Shown in pieces: positions 1 through 6,230 of a stretch of 8,510 nt of DNA (position 1 is its first letter; each line of letters starts with the position of its first letter). The DNA comes from Deltaproteobacteria bacterium (GTDB taxonomy: Bacteria > Desulfobacterota > Binatia > DP-6). The position numbers and the translations under genes are program-made. The notes below the pieces were generated by a model, which was not told where the DNA came from, searched no databases, and saw only the letters and a list, made by a program, of their open reading frames with translations. Location of the stretch: assembly GCA_005879205.1 (NCBI GenBank), contig VBLD01000097.1, positions 1 to 8,510 on the forward strand, in the 5' to 3' direction.

Positions 1-13
1 ATCGCCCGTCGCG

Positions 14-57
14 AAAAAAGCCATTGACGGCGAGGGGCCCGATCGCCTAGGCGGAGG
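14..57 (+). promoter_or_regulatory. Candidate promoter and ribosome binding site of the amidohydrolase gene
   Basis: A run of six A (14-19) sits directly upstream of GCCATTGAC (20-28), whose TTGACG (24-29) is a good -35 match. The possible -10 is weak (TAGGCG at 48-53, 18-bp spacer) and lies inside a perfect 10-bp palindrome CGCCTAGGCG (44-53). A GGAGG (53-57) lies only 3 nt before the ATG, closer than an ideal Shine-Dalgarno site. If the -10 is real, transcription would begin at or next to the ATG, giving a leaderless message. Much of this element recurs at 1889-1918 upstream of another ATG. The A-run could act as an UP element and the palindrome as an operator; both are inference. Confidence 0.4.
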
Positions 58-60
58 CAC

Positions 61-1431
61 ATGTACGACGGCCTGCTCGTCATCGACGCCGACGCCCACA
101 AGATGGAGAACCCGGTGGTCTTCTTCGACTACCTGGACGCCGCGCACCGCGACCGGCTCGCGTCGCGCACCGACCGTTACGGCCAGCCGCGGCTCGTCGT
201 CCACGACCGTGATCCCCGGACTGGCGCGGCGCTCGAGCGTGTGTTCCCGCAGCCCGACGGGCCCGGCAAGGGCGCGTTCGCCGCGATCCACCCGGAGACC
301 GCCATCGGCGGCGTCTTCAACCGCATCCGACTCGAGCACATGGACCGCGAGGGCGTCGATGCGCAGGTGCTCTACGGTTCGATGACGCTGAGCTTCGAGT
401 CGATCCTCGACCCCGAGCTGGCCGTCGCCTGCATGCGGGCCTACAACGACTACATCGCCGACGACTGCCGGCCCCATGCGGGACGGCTCTTCCCCGTCGG
501 CTACCTGTCGCTCGCCGACGTCGGGGAGGCCGTCAAGGAGCTCCGCCGCTGCGTCCTCGAGCTCGGCATGATCGGCGTCCACGCGCCGCCGAGCGTGCCC
601 GTGCCGCACCCGGCGGCGCCGGCCGCGTTCCCCATGATCCGGCTCCCGAAGCACCTGAGCCACCCGGACTTCCATCCCCTGCTCGCGGCGGCCGCCGAGC
701 TGGACGTCGCGCTCGGGGTGCACGGCTCGCCCGGCGTCTACCTCCCCTCGGGAATCGGGGAACAGGTCGACACCTTCATCCTGTCGCACATCTTCGGCCA
801 CCGGAACCAGATGCAGATGGCGCTCTCGTCGTGCGTGTTCGACGGCGTCTTCGACCGCTTTCCGACGCTGCGGCTCGGCTTCCTCGAGGCGGGCTGCGGC
901 TGGCTCCCCGATCTCGTGCACGCGTTCCACGAGCACTGGGAGAAGCGCATCCGGGACTTCGACCCCGGCACCCGCATCTCGTTCACGGAGTTCATGCGCG
1001 AGCTCGTGCGCGAGCGCCGGGGGGACGACGGCCGCCTCCATCTGCTCGCCAAGGCGCGCGGAGTCTACGACCTCCTCGTCCACGCCGAGCGCGAGCGGCC
1101 GGCGGACGGCCGCGACGCCTTCCTCTACGAGTACCGTGACCTCTCCCATGACCCGACCGAGTTCTTCGGTCGCGGGCAGATCTTCGCGAGCTTCGAGTCC
1201 GACGACCCCGCGCCGGCGTACCTGCGCGAGGCGCTCGGGCCGATCGGCGAGGACCTGGCCTGCTTCAGCGCCGACTACGGCCACTGGGACGGCGTCCTGA
1301 CCAACTGCGTGCGAAACGTCGCGCGACAGCGCGCATACTCGCGCGAGCACCTCGCCAAGCTGCTGGCCGGGAACTGTCTCCGCTTCTACGGTCCGCGGCT
1401 CGAGGCAGCGGTCGAGCGCCCGGCGGCGTGA
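61..1431 (+). CDS. Amidohydrolase-2 family metal-dependent hydrolase/decarboxylase
   Basis: The 456-residue protein has the layout of the amidohydrolase-2 (ACMSD-like) TIM-barrel family. These cytosolic enzymes use a metal to hydrolyse or decarboxylate small, often aromatic, acids. Visible landmarks are the N-terminal metal-binding strand IDADAH (8-13), VHGSPG with H221, FGHRNQMQMALS (245-256), FPTLRLGFLEAGCGW with E276 (267-281), SADYGHWDG with the expected C-terminal metal Asp D405 (403-411), and the closing LAGNCLRFYG (435-444). Residues about 300-372, between the HWEKR helix and QIFASFESDD, form a longer, charged stretch than I expect for the family. The ATG at 61 is chosen because the metal-binding strand follows at once and GGAGG lies upstream. 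It is convergent with the next gene, 22 bp away. The substrate cannot be told from sequence; the family is widely expanded in soil bacteria that degrade aromatics. Confidence 0.9.
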   Translation: MYDGLLVIDADAHKMENPVVFFDYLDAAHRDRLASRTDRYGQPRLVVHDRDPRTGAALERVFPQPDGPGKGAFAAIHPETAIGGVFNRIRLEHMDREGVDAQVLYGSMTLSFESILDPELAVACMRAYNDYIADDCRPHAGRLFPVGYLSLADVGEAVKELRRCVLELGMIGVHAPPSVPVPHPAAPAAFPMIRLPKHLSHPDFHPLLAAAAELDVALGVHGSPGVYLPSGIGEQVDTFILSHIFGHRNQMQMALSSCVFDGVFDRFPTLRLGFLEAGCGWLPDLVHAFHEHWEKRIRDFDPGTRISFTEFMRELVRERRGDDGRLHLLAKARGVYDLLVHAERERPADGRDAFLYEYRDLSHDPTEFFGRGQIFASFESDDPAPAYLREALGPIGEDLACFSADYGHWDGVLTNCVRNVARQRAYSREHLAKLLAGNCLRFYGPRLEAAVERPAA

Positions 1432-1444
1432 TCGGCGCCACCGA

Positions 1445-1465
1445 CCGGCCGGATCAGCCGGCCGG
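1445..1465. terminator. Hairpin between convergent genes, possible bidirectional terminator
   Basis: Two copies of CCGGCCGG (1445-1452 and 1458-1465) form a perfect 8-bp stem with a 5-nt loop that contains part of the stop codon of the minus-strand oxidoreductase. It lies 14 bp beyond the stop of the plus-strand amidohydrolase, the expected place for a shared terminator. There is no T tract on either side, so it is not a classical intrinsic terminator. Each arm is also self-complementary, so chance in GC-rich DNA is a real alternative. Confidence 0.35.
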
Positions 1466-1828
1466 CGTCACCTGGTCGACGCGGAAGGTTCGCTCCGGTC
1501 CCTTCCCGAACCAGGAGGCGATCCACGCTGCCCAGTACTTTCCCGCGATGAGCTCGTGTACGTGCGCGTCGAGCGCCGGGTCCGTGATCGTGCTGAGACG
1601 CCCGCGGACACGCAGCGCGCCCAGGTCGAGCTCCACGTCCGGGTTCTTCTGCGCGTTGCGCACCCAGTCACGGCGCGGGTTCAGCGTCCCGAGGTAGAGG
1701 ACCGTGTCCTCGACGACGAACCAGATGATCCGGCTGTGCGGCTTGCCCGTCCGGCGCCCGCGGGTCGTGATCCGGCAGGTGCTCCGGTCGCTGACCGCCG
1801 CCAGTCGCTCGGAGAGGGAATCCGGCAC
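1454..1828 (-). CDS. Split-barrel oxidoreductase, nitroreductase/quinone reductase (F420- or FMN-binding) type
   Basis: This 124-residue protein resembles the deazaflavin-dependent nitroreductase (Ddn)-like and pyridoxamine-phosphate-oxidase-like split barrels. The signature is TTRGRRTGKPHSRIIWFVVE (21-40), the strand pair that opens the barrel and binds cofactor phosphates in this superfamily, followed by DTVLYLGTLNPRRDWVRNAQ (41-60) and KNPDVELDLGALRVRGR (61-77). Family members reduce quinones, nitro compounds or similar substrates with F420H2 or flavin; which cofactor is used here cannot be decided. No signal peptide or membrane segment is seen. An in-frame TGA (1838-1840) lies four codons upstream of the GTG at 1826-1828 and no usable start follows soon after, so the GTG start is nearly forced. 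There is no Shine-Dalgarno sequence. It is convergent with the amidohydrolase and divergent from the membrane protein. Confidence 0.82.
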   Translation of the reverse strand: MPDSLSERLAAVSDRSTCRITTRGRRTGKPHSRIIWFVVEDTVLYLGTLNPRRDWVRNAQKNPDVELDLGALRVRGRLSTITDPALDAHVHELIAGKYWAAWIASWFGKGPERTFRVDQVTPAG

Positions 1829-1864
1829 GGGCCGTGCTCAACCACGGGGGCGGGCGCGGGTCAA
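1829..1864 (-). promoter_or_regulatory. Candidate promoter of the split-barrel oxidoreductase
   Basis: On the minus strand TTGACC (1864-1859) is a 5/6 -35 match whose first base lies 36 bp upstream of the GTG. That is almost the same distance as the TTGAC elements before the ATGs at 61 and 1930. The hexamer at the matching -10 place is TTGAGC (1841-1836), a poor match, so support rests on the -35, the spacing and the absence of a ribosome binding site. Confidence 0.3.
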
Positions 1865-1888
1865 GAACCGATGACGGACGGCCCGACT

Positions 1889-1929
1889 GCCATTGACCGC
1901 GACGGCCCCGCCGCACTACCGTCGCGCGC
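1889..1929 (+). promoter_or_regulatory. Candidate promoter, second copy of the GCCATTGAC element
   Basis: Bases 1889-1910 match 20-41 at 19 of 22 positions, and all three differences are G/C swaps. It contains TTGACC (1893-1898) as -35 and, after 18 bp, TACCGT (1917-1922), which fits the TANNNT -10 form. Seven bases later comes ATG (1930), so a transcript would start at or beside that ATG. It would serve the small ORF at 1930 and the membrane protein gene at 2007. Together with the minus-strand TTGACC at 1864-1859 it forms a compact divergent promoter region. Confidence 0.45.
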
Positions 1930-1989
1930 ATGGCGCGTCCGACCAATTCCATGATCGCCCTCCAGCGCGTCGCGACCGTGGCGGGCTGA
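1930..1989 (+). CDS. Possible 19-codon leader ORF ahead of the membrane protein gene
   Basis: A short ORF starting MARPTNSMIALQ runs from ATG 1930 to TGA 1987-1989, ending 17 bp before the ATG of the membrane protein gene in a different frame. It is listed because its ATG lies exactly where a leaderless start is predicted from the TTGACC/TACCGT element (37 bp from the -35, the same distance as for the amidohydrolase ATG). There is no Shine-Dalgarno site. It could be a leader peptide coupling translation to the downstream gene, or simply a chance ORF; 19 codons are too few to test coding bias by eye. Confidence 0.25.
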   Translation: MARPTNSMIALQRVATVAG

Positions 1990-2006
1990 CCGCGGCTCGC
2001 CACCCG

Positions 2007-3938
2007 ATGTCCGGAGCGTCGAAACGCTCCACGCGCTGGACGATCGTCGGGCTGGTCTTCGTCGCGTCGGCGCTCGCTCTCGGCCTGCTCTACGCGCGCC
2101 TGCCGGTGCTGCCCGACGGCGATTCGTACTACCACCTGGCGGTGGCGCGCGCCTACGCGGAGCGGGGTCTCTTCCGTCGCCTCGAGTGGGCCCGCCTGAG
2201 CATCATGCACGACGGGTTCGGCGACAAGGAGCTCCTGTTCCACGTGCTCCTGATTCCGTTCGTCGTCCTCTTCGACCCGAGCACCGGCGGGGTCGTCGCG
2301 CTCGCGCTCCTCGGCGCGCTGGTCGCGGCCGTGCTCGCGCACGGCGCGCTCGACGTGATCGGTGGCTGGGCCATCGCCGTCCCGCTGCTCGTCTTCGGCG
2401 CCTCGGCCGACTTCATGCTGCGGATGATCCGGCTCCGGCCGGAGATCCTCTCGCTCCTGCTCATCCTGGTCGCCATCCCGCTCGCGAGCCGGCGGCGGAC
2501 CGTGTGGCTCGGCATCGTCGCCGGCGTGTACACGCTCAGCTACACCGCCTGTCAGGCGTTTCTCGGGCTGTGCGCGCTGTTCTTCCTCTACGACGTCTGG
2601 GTCGAGGGGCGCGCGCACTGGCGCATGATCGTCCACCCGGCGGTGGGCGTCGCGCTCGGCCTGCTCGTCCACCCGCATTTCCCGGACAACGTGCGCGTTT
2701 GGGTGGTGCAGAACCTGAGCTTCTACCTGGGGAACGAGACCGTCCCGAGCCTCGAGAACGCGTCGCGGACCACGCGCGACACGCTCCTCCTGAACCTCGG
2801 CTGGTGGGCCGGGCTCCTCGTCCTGTGGAGAAGCCGCGTGCCGGTCGCGCCGCCGAGCGAGGATCGGCGGCTGCGCGACTTCACCCTCGTCGCGACGGTG
2901 GTCTTCGGCCTGCTCTACGCGCTCGTCTATCGCTTCGTCACCTACGCCGTCCCGCTCGCCACGCTCGCGGTCCTGCGCGTGATGCAGGCGGCGGGCGAGG
3001 CACCGGGCCGCTCCACGCGGCTGCCGTGGCGCGGACGACTGCCGTTCGCGCCGGTCTTCGGCCTCTGCCTGCTCTCCGCGATCCCGCTCTCGCTCTACGG
3101 GCTCGGCCGGATGCAGGCGGTGCTCAGGAACTGGCGCCCGGACGCGCGGGCCGACTGGGAGGCCTTTGCGCGGGCGCTGCCCGAAGGCGCCCGGGTCGCC
3201 GCGCCGTGGGCCGCCACCGAGGCGTTCGTCCTCTGGGCGCCGCACGCCGAGTATCTCGCCGTCCTCGACCCCATCTTCATCGCGGCGAAGGATCCGGCAA
3301 CCTATCGCCTCTACACCGACCTGTTCGAAGGGCGCGTGGCCGACGTCCCGCTCGTCGCCGCCACCCGCTTCGACAGCGACTACTACGCCGACGACGGGCA
3401 GTACCCGTTCGCGCGGGCGCGGCTGGTCGCGGACCCGCGCGCGACGCCCCTGCACGACGGGATCACGTACCTCTATCGTTTCCTCGAGGGGCGCAACGAG
3501 GACTTCCTGCTCGACTGGAAGATCCTGCCGGACGGCGCGCCGCTGCCGCCGCCGCTCGAGCTCGTCGACGATCCGCAGGTCGCGGCCTACCCCCGCCTTA
3601 CCGGGCGGGAGCGCGCGCTCGAAGGCTACGTCGACGGCCGGCGCCTCGGCGACGTCGCGGGCTGCGCGGTGTTCGCCCGCATCGAGGATCTGGACGCTCC
3701 CGCCACCTTCACGCTCGAGGTCTCCCCCTACGGCACCGCCCAGGTCTTCGTCGACGACCGGCTCGCCGCCGCGATCCTCTCGCCGCGAGCGGCCGTGCTC
3801 GGGCGCGGCGTGATCGTGCCGATCGCGTTCGACGGCGGCCGCCACCGGCTGACCATCCAGACCTGCCCGGTCGAGGGTCAGCTCGGGTTCTACGCCCTGG
3901 TCCGCAGCGGGGCGCGTCCGACCACGAACGGCGGCTGA
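2007..3938 (+). CDS. Multi-pass membrane protein, GT-C glycosyltransferase-like, with C-terminal beta domain
   Basis: The 643-residue protein has an N-terminal membrane segment (about 12-30), then LPDGDSYYHLAVARAYAERG (35-54) with the acidic D37/D39 pair, and DKELLFHVLLIPF (73-85). About eight to ten further hydrophobic segments run to about 365. An acidic motif after the first helix followed by a D-K-containing loop is the plan of GT-C enzymes (PMT, STT3/AglB, ArnT types), which transfer sugars from lipid-phosphate donors on the outer face of the inner membrane. Residues about 380-495 are soluble (DWEAFARALPEGARVAAPWA, then EYLAVLDPIF), as in STT3-like periplasmic domains. Residues about 535-635 look like a jelly-roll or PA14-like domain (FVDDRLAA 581-588, FDGGRHRLTI 608-617). 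The ATG at 2007 is preferred over the in-frame TTG at 1893, which lies inside the predicted promoter. No Shine-Dalgarno site is seen. The gene is convergent with the patatin gene. GT-C assignment is inference; coding is near certain. Confidence 0.85.
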   Translation: MSGASKRSTRWTIVGLVFVASALALGLLYARLPVLPDGDSYYHLAVARAYAERGLFRRLEWARLSIMHDGFGDKELLFHVLLIPFVVLFDPSTGGVVALALLGALVAAVLAHGALDVIGGWAIAVPLLVFGASADFMLRMIRLRPEILSLLLILVAIPLASRRRTVWLGIVAGVYTLSYTACQAFLGLCALFFLYDVWVEGRAHWRMIVHPAVGVALGLLVHPHFPDNVRVWVVQNLSFYLGNETVPSLENASRTTRDTLLLNLGWWAGLLVLWRSRVPVAPPSEDRRLRDFTLVATVVFGLLYALVYRFVTYAVPLATLAVLRVMQAAGEAPGRSTRLPWRGRLPFAPVFGLCLLSAIPLSLYGLGRMQAVLRNWRPDARADWEAFARALPEGARVAAPWAATEAFVLWAPHAEYLAVLDPIFIAAKDPATYRLYTDLFEGRVADVPLVAATRFDSDYYADDGQYPFARARLVADPRATPLHDGITYLYRFLEGRNEDFLLDWKILPDGAPLPPPLELVDDPQVAAYPRLTGRERALEGYVDGRRLGDVAGCAVFARIEDLDAPATFTLEVSPYGTAQVFVDDRLAAAILSPRAAVLGRGVIVPIAFDGGRHRLTIQTCPVEGQLGFYALVRSGARPTTNGG

Positions 3939-3945
3939 CCGCTGC

Positions 3946-5103
3946 TCAGCACACGGCGAGGGTGGCGGCGGGCTCCTCGAGCTGGTCGACGACCGGTCCG
4001 GCCGCGAGCCACGCGGTGGCGGCGCGCCGCCCGGCGGCCTCCATTGCCTCGAGCACGTGGCGCTCGAAGTAGAGGTATGAGCCGGCGTTGAAGCAGCCGT
4101 TGCGCGCCGGCCGCACCGCCTCGTAGAGCATGACGTCGCGGTAGGGCGCGCGCTCCAGGCGCGCGAGCCGATTGCGCGTCAGCAGGAGCTTGCGGTCGAT
4201 GTTGTAGGCGTTCTCGAGAAAGCTGTCGACCGTGCGCTCGACCGCCCGGCCGAGGTGGGGAAACGGCCTCGGCTCCAGGTCGGGCGGCTCGGTGACGAGC
4301 ACGGTCACGATCTCGTCGGCGCCGAGCGCGACGACGGGCGCGAGCGGGGTGTTGACCAGCAGGCCGCCGTCCCAGAGCAGATGCGGTCCGATCTTCACCG
4401 GCGGGAAGAGGAGAGGGATGCTCGCGCTCGCCAGCACCATGTCCACGGTGATGGCGTCGACGATCAGGTAGTCCGGCGAGCGGGTGAAGGGCGTTCCCGC
4501 CGTCACGTAACGGACGACGCGGCCGGTGTGCGCGTCGACCGTGTTGATGGCGAGCCGGATGTCGCGGCTCGGTATCTTCTCGCCGCCGAACTCGGCGCAC
4601 AGCCGGGCGCGCAGCGGCGCCGTGTCGGCCAGGAACGGCTCGCGGACGCCCTCGAGGAGCCGGCTGACCAGCTCCCAGCGGTCGGTCAGGAGATACTCGA
4701 CCCAGAGTGCGAGGAGCCCCCCGGGGCGCGGCGGAAAGTGGTTGCGCGCGCGCCAGAGGAACGTGCGCAGCGCGCGCGGCGTGCTCACCCAGCGCACGGC
4801 CTCCTCGAGCGTCAGCCGGGCGAGCCGGCGCGCGACGTCGCGGAAGAAGAGGTCGCTGGCCGCTACCGGCGGGTCGTCGGCGATTCCCCGCCAGAACTGC
4901 ATCATCTCCCCCGGCGTCTTGCCGGCCGCGATCAGCGCCGCGTTGATCGCCCCCGCCGACGTCCCCGACAGGACGGTCGGCCCGGCCGCGAACCGCGGGT
5001 CATCGAGCAGCCGCTCGTAGACACCCACGTGGAACGCGCCGCGGGCGCCGCCGCCCGACAGGACCAGGCCGAGCGTCCGCCGCCTCGTATTCCATCCACC
5101 CAT
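3946..5103 (-). CDS. Patatin-like phospholipase (serine acyl hydrolase)
   Basis: The 385-residue protein carries the full patatin signature: the oxyanion loop GLVLSGGGARGAFHVGV (12-28), the nucleophile elbow GTSAG with Ser49 (47-51), SASIPLLFPP (226-235), and the DGG dyad motif with Asp245 (LLWDGGLLVNTPLAP, 242-256). The Ser-Asp dyad is intact. Family members cleave acyl esters of phospholipids or other lipids. The first residues (MGGWNTRRRT) are not a signal peptide, so the protein is likely cytosolic or membrane-associated. No C-terminal beta-barrel like that of RssA/PlpD-type two-domain proteins is present. The ATG at 5101-5103, preceded by GGTGAGG, is chosen over a TTG at 5170-5172 that would overlap a promoter-like AT-rich stretch. 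The stop lies 7 bp from the stop of the convergent membrane protein gene. The true substrate is unknown. Confidence 0.92.
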   Translation of the reverse strand: MGGWNTRRRTLGLVLSGGGARGAFHVGVYERLLDDPRFAAGPTVLSGTSAGAINAALIAAGKTPGEMMQFWRGIADDPPVAASDLFFRDVARRLARLTLEEAVRWVSTPRALRTFLWRARNHFPPRPGGLLALWVEYLLTDRWELVSRLLEGVREPFLADTAPLRARLCAEFGGEKIPSRDIRLAINTVDAHTGRVVRYVTAGTPFTRSPDYLIVDAITVDMVLASASIPLLFPPVKIGPHLLWDGGLLVNTPLAPVVALGADEIVTVLVTEPPDLEPRPFPHLGRAVERTVDSFLENAYNIDRKLLLTRNRLARLERAPYRDVMLYEAVRPARNGCFNAGSYLYFERHVLEAMEAAGRRAATAWLAAGPVVDQLEEPAATLAVC

Positions 5104-5144
5104 CCTCACCCCCACGGCCACCCCCACGGCTGCAGTCCGGTTGC

Positions 5145-5172
5145 TTAATAGAGAATTCGCCCGAAAGCGCAA
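5145..5172 (-). promoter_or_regulatory. Candidate promoter of the patatin-like gene
   Basis: This short stretch is unusually AT-rich for the window. On the minus strand it reads TTGCGC (5172-5167), a 16-bp spacer, then TATTAA (5150-5145), an imperfect sigma-70-type pair. Transcription would start near 5138, leaving about 35 nt of leader before the ATG at 5103 and its GGTGAGG. It argues for separate transcription of the patatin gene rather than pure read-through from the gpsA-glycosyltransferase pair upstream, and for the ATG over the TTG start. Confidence 0.35.
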
Positions 5173-5197
5173 GGGTTATCGCGGGCGGGCCGCCGGC

Positions 5198-6226
5198 TCA
5201 GGCGGCGCACACGAAGTCGCGCGTCTCCTGGAAGCCCATCCCCCCCAGCCACTCGCGGATCTCGCGACGCGGCTTCTCGCCGGCAACCGACGCGACGATG
5301 CGCCGCGCGGGGAGCCTCCGGAGCGCGTCGGGCGGGACGACCGGCGCACCGTGGATCATCTGCCCGATCCGTCCGGGGTGCACTTCGACGATGTGGGACG
5401 GGCGCTTGCCGTGCGCCAGGAGCGCGCGACGGAGCGCCCGGCCGGTGGCGCCGTAACCCCAGAGGACGTAGGCATCCCGGCCGGCCAGGAAGTGCGTGGC
5501 GAGGAACGCCGCCTTGCAGGCCGCGAAGCGGTCGAGGCCGTAGCGGTCGGCCGTGCGGGTGAGGCGCGCGGGACGGTCGCGCCAGGCGAGGAGGCGGCGC
5601 GGCACCACGCCGACCTCGTGCCCGGCGGCGAGCAGGCGGAGCACCAGGTCGTAGTCCTCGGGCCAGCCGCGGTCGCGGTAGCCGAGGGCCGCCAGGATCT
5701 CGCGGCGGATCACGAGGGTCGGATGGGCGACGGGGCACTCGACGAACGCCTCCGCGCGCACGCGTGACGGCGAGTCGATGCGGTTGAGCCATCGCTCGTA
5801 CACCCGCCATCCGTCGCGCAGCGTGCGGCGCGGGAAGAGGCGGACGTGAGAGCCGACGGCGGCGAGATCCGCGCCCTCATCGAGGGCCGCGAGCTGCTCG
5901 CGCAGCCGGGCGCGGTGCATGAGGTCGTCGGCGTCCATCCGTGCGACCAGCGGCGCGCGACAGTGATCGAGCCCGACGTTCAGCGCCTCGACGAGCCCTC
6001 GGTGGGGGGTGGTGACGACCCGGAAGCGGGCATCCCGCTCCGCGAAGGAACGGGCCCGGCCGAGCGTCCCGTCCGACGAGCCGTCCTCGACGACGATGCA
6101 CTCCCAGCGGGCTTCGCGCTGGCGCTGGATGCTCCGCAGGCACGCGTCGATGGTCGCCTCGGCGTCGAAGGCCGGCAGGAGGATCGAGACGAGCGGCATG
6201 CCCAGGCCGCGCATGGACAGGTCCAT
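5198..6226 (-). CDS. Glycosyltransferase family 2 with C-terminal Rossmann-like domain
   Basis: Residues 10-225 form a GT2 (GT-A fold) domain: PLVSILLPAFDAEATIDACL (11-30), VVEDGSSDGT (45-54), RMDADD with the metal-binding DAD (96-101), and WPEDYDLVLRLLAAG with the ED pair (188-202). Such enzymes transfer a sugar from a nucleotide-sugar donor at the cytosolic face. Residues about 250-342 form a second domain beginning YVLWGYGATGRALRRALLAH (253-272), a glycine-rich loop after a beta strand as in nucleotide-binding folds, then IVEVHPGRIGQMIHGAPVV (279-297). This resembles the N-terminal part of PglD-like acyltransferases and sugar-modifying Rossmann domains. No membrane segment is seen. The start is uncertain: ATG 6226, ATG 6214 and ATG 6199 are all in frame, and the last begins at the conserved strand. 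ATG 6226 is 4 bp after the gpsA stop, suggesting an operon. Donor and acceptor are unknown. Confidence 0.9.
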   Translation of the reverse strand: MDLSMRGLGMPLVSILLPAFDAEATIDACLRSIQRQREARWECIVVEDGSSDGTLGRARSFAERDARFRVVTTPHRGLVEALNVGLDHCRAPLVARMDADDLMHRARLREQLAALDEGADLAAVGSHVRLFPRRTLRDGWRVYERWLNRIDSPSRVRAEAFVECPVAHPTLVIRREILAALGYRDRGWPEDYDLVLRLLAAGHEVGVVPRRLLAWRDRPARLTRTADRYGLDRFAACKAAFLATHFLAGRDAYVLWGYGATGRALRRALLAHGKRPSHIVEVHPGRIGQMIHGAPVVPPDALRRLPARRIVASVAGEKPRREIREWLGGMGFQETRDFVCAA

Positions 6227-6230
6227 CCGA

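Noticed and set aside
1893..2006. Upstream TTG start extending the membrane protein by 38 residues
   Set aside because: The TTG is the -35 element of the likely promoter; the added residues are Arg/His/Pro-rich and unlike a membrane protein N-terminus.
1668..3845. A 725-codon open frame on the minus strand opposite the membrane protein gene
   Set aside because: Its product is almost entirely Arg/Glu/Asp/Ala/Pro/Gly with no domain or membrane pattern, as expected for the antisense of a GC-rich gene; the opposite strand shows real helices and motifs.
2186..4072. A 628-codon plus-strand frame overlapping the membrane protein gene
   Set aside because: The product is Arg/Ala/Pro-rich low complexity, runs past the real stop into the convergent gene, and has no motif.
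4255..5148. A 297-codon plus-strand frame opposite the patatin gene
   Set aside because: It is a composition-driven antisense frame; the patatin dyad and oxyanion motifs on the minus strand are decisive.
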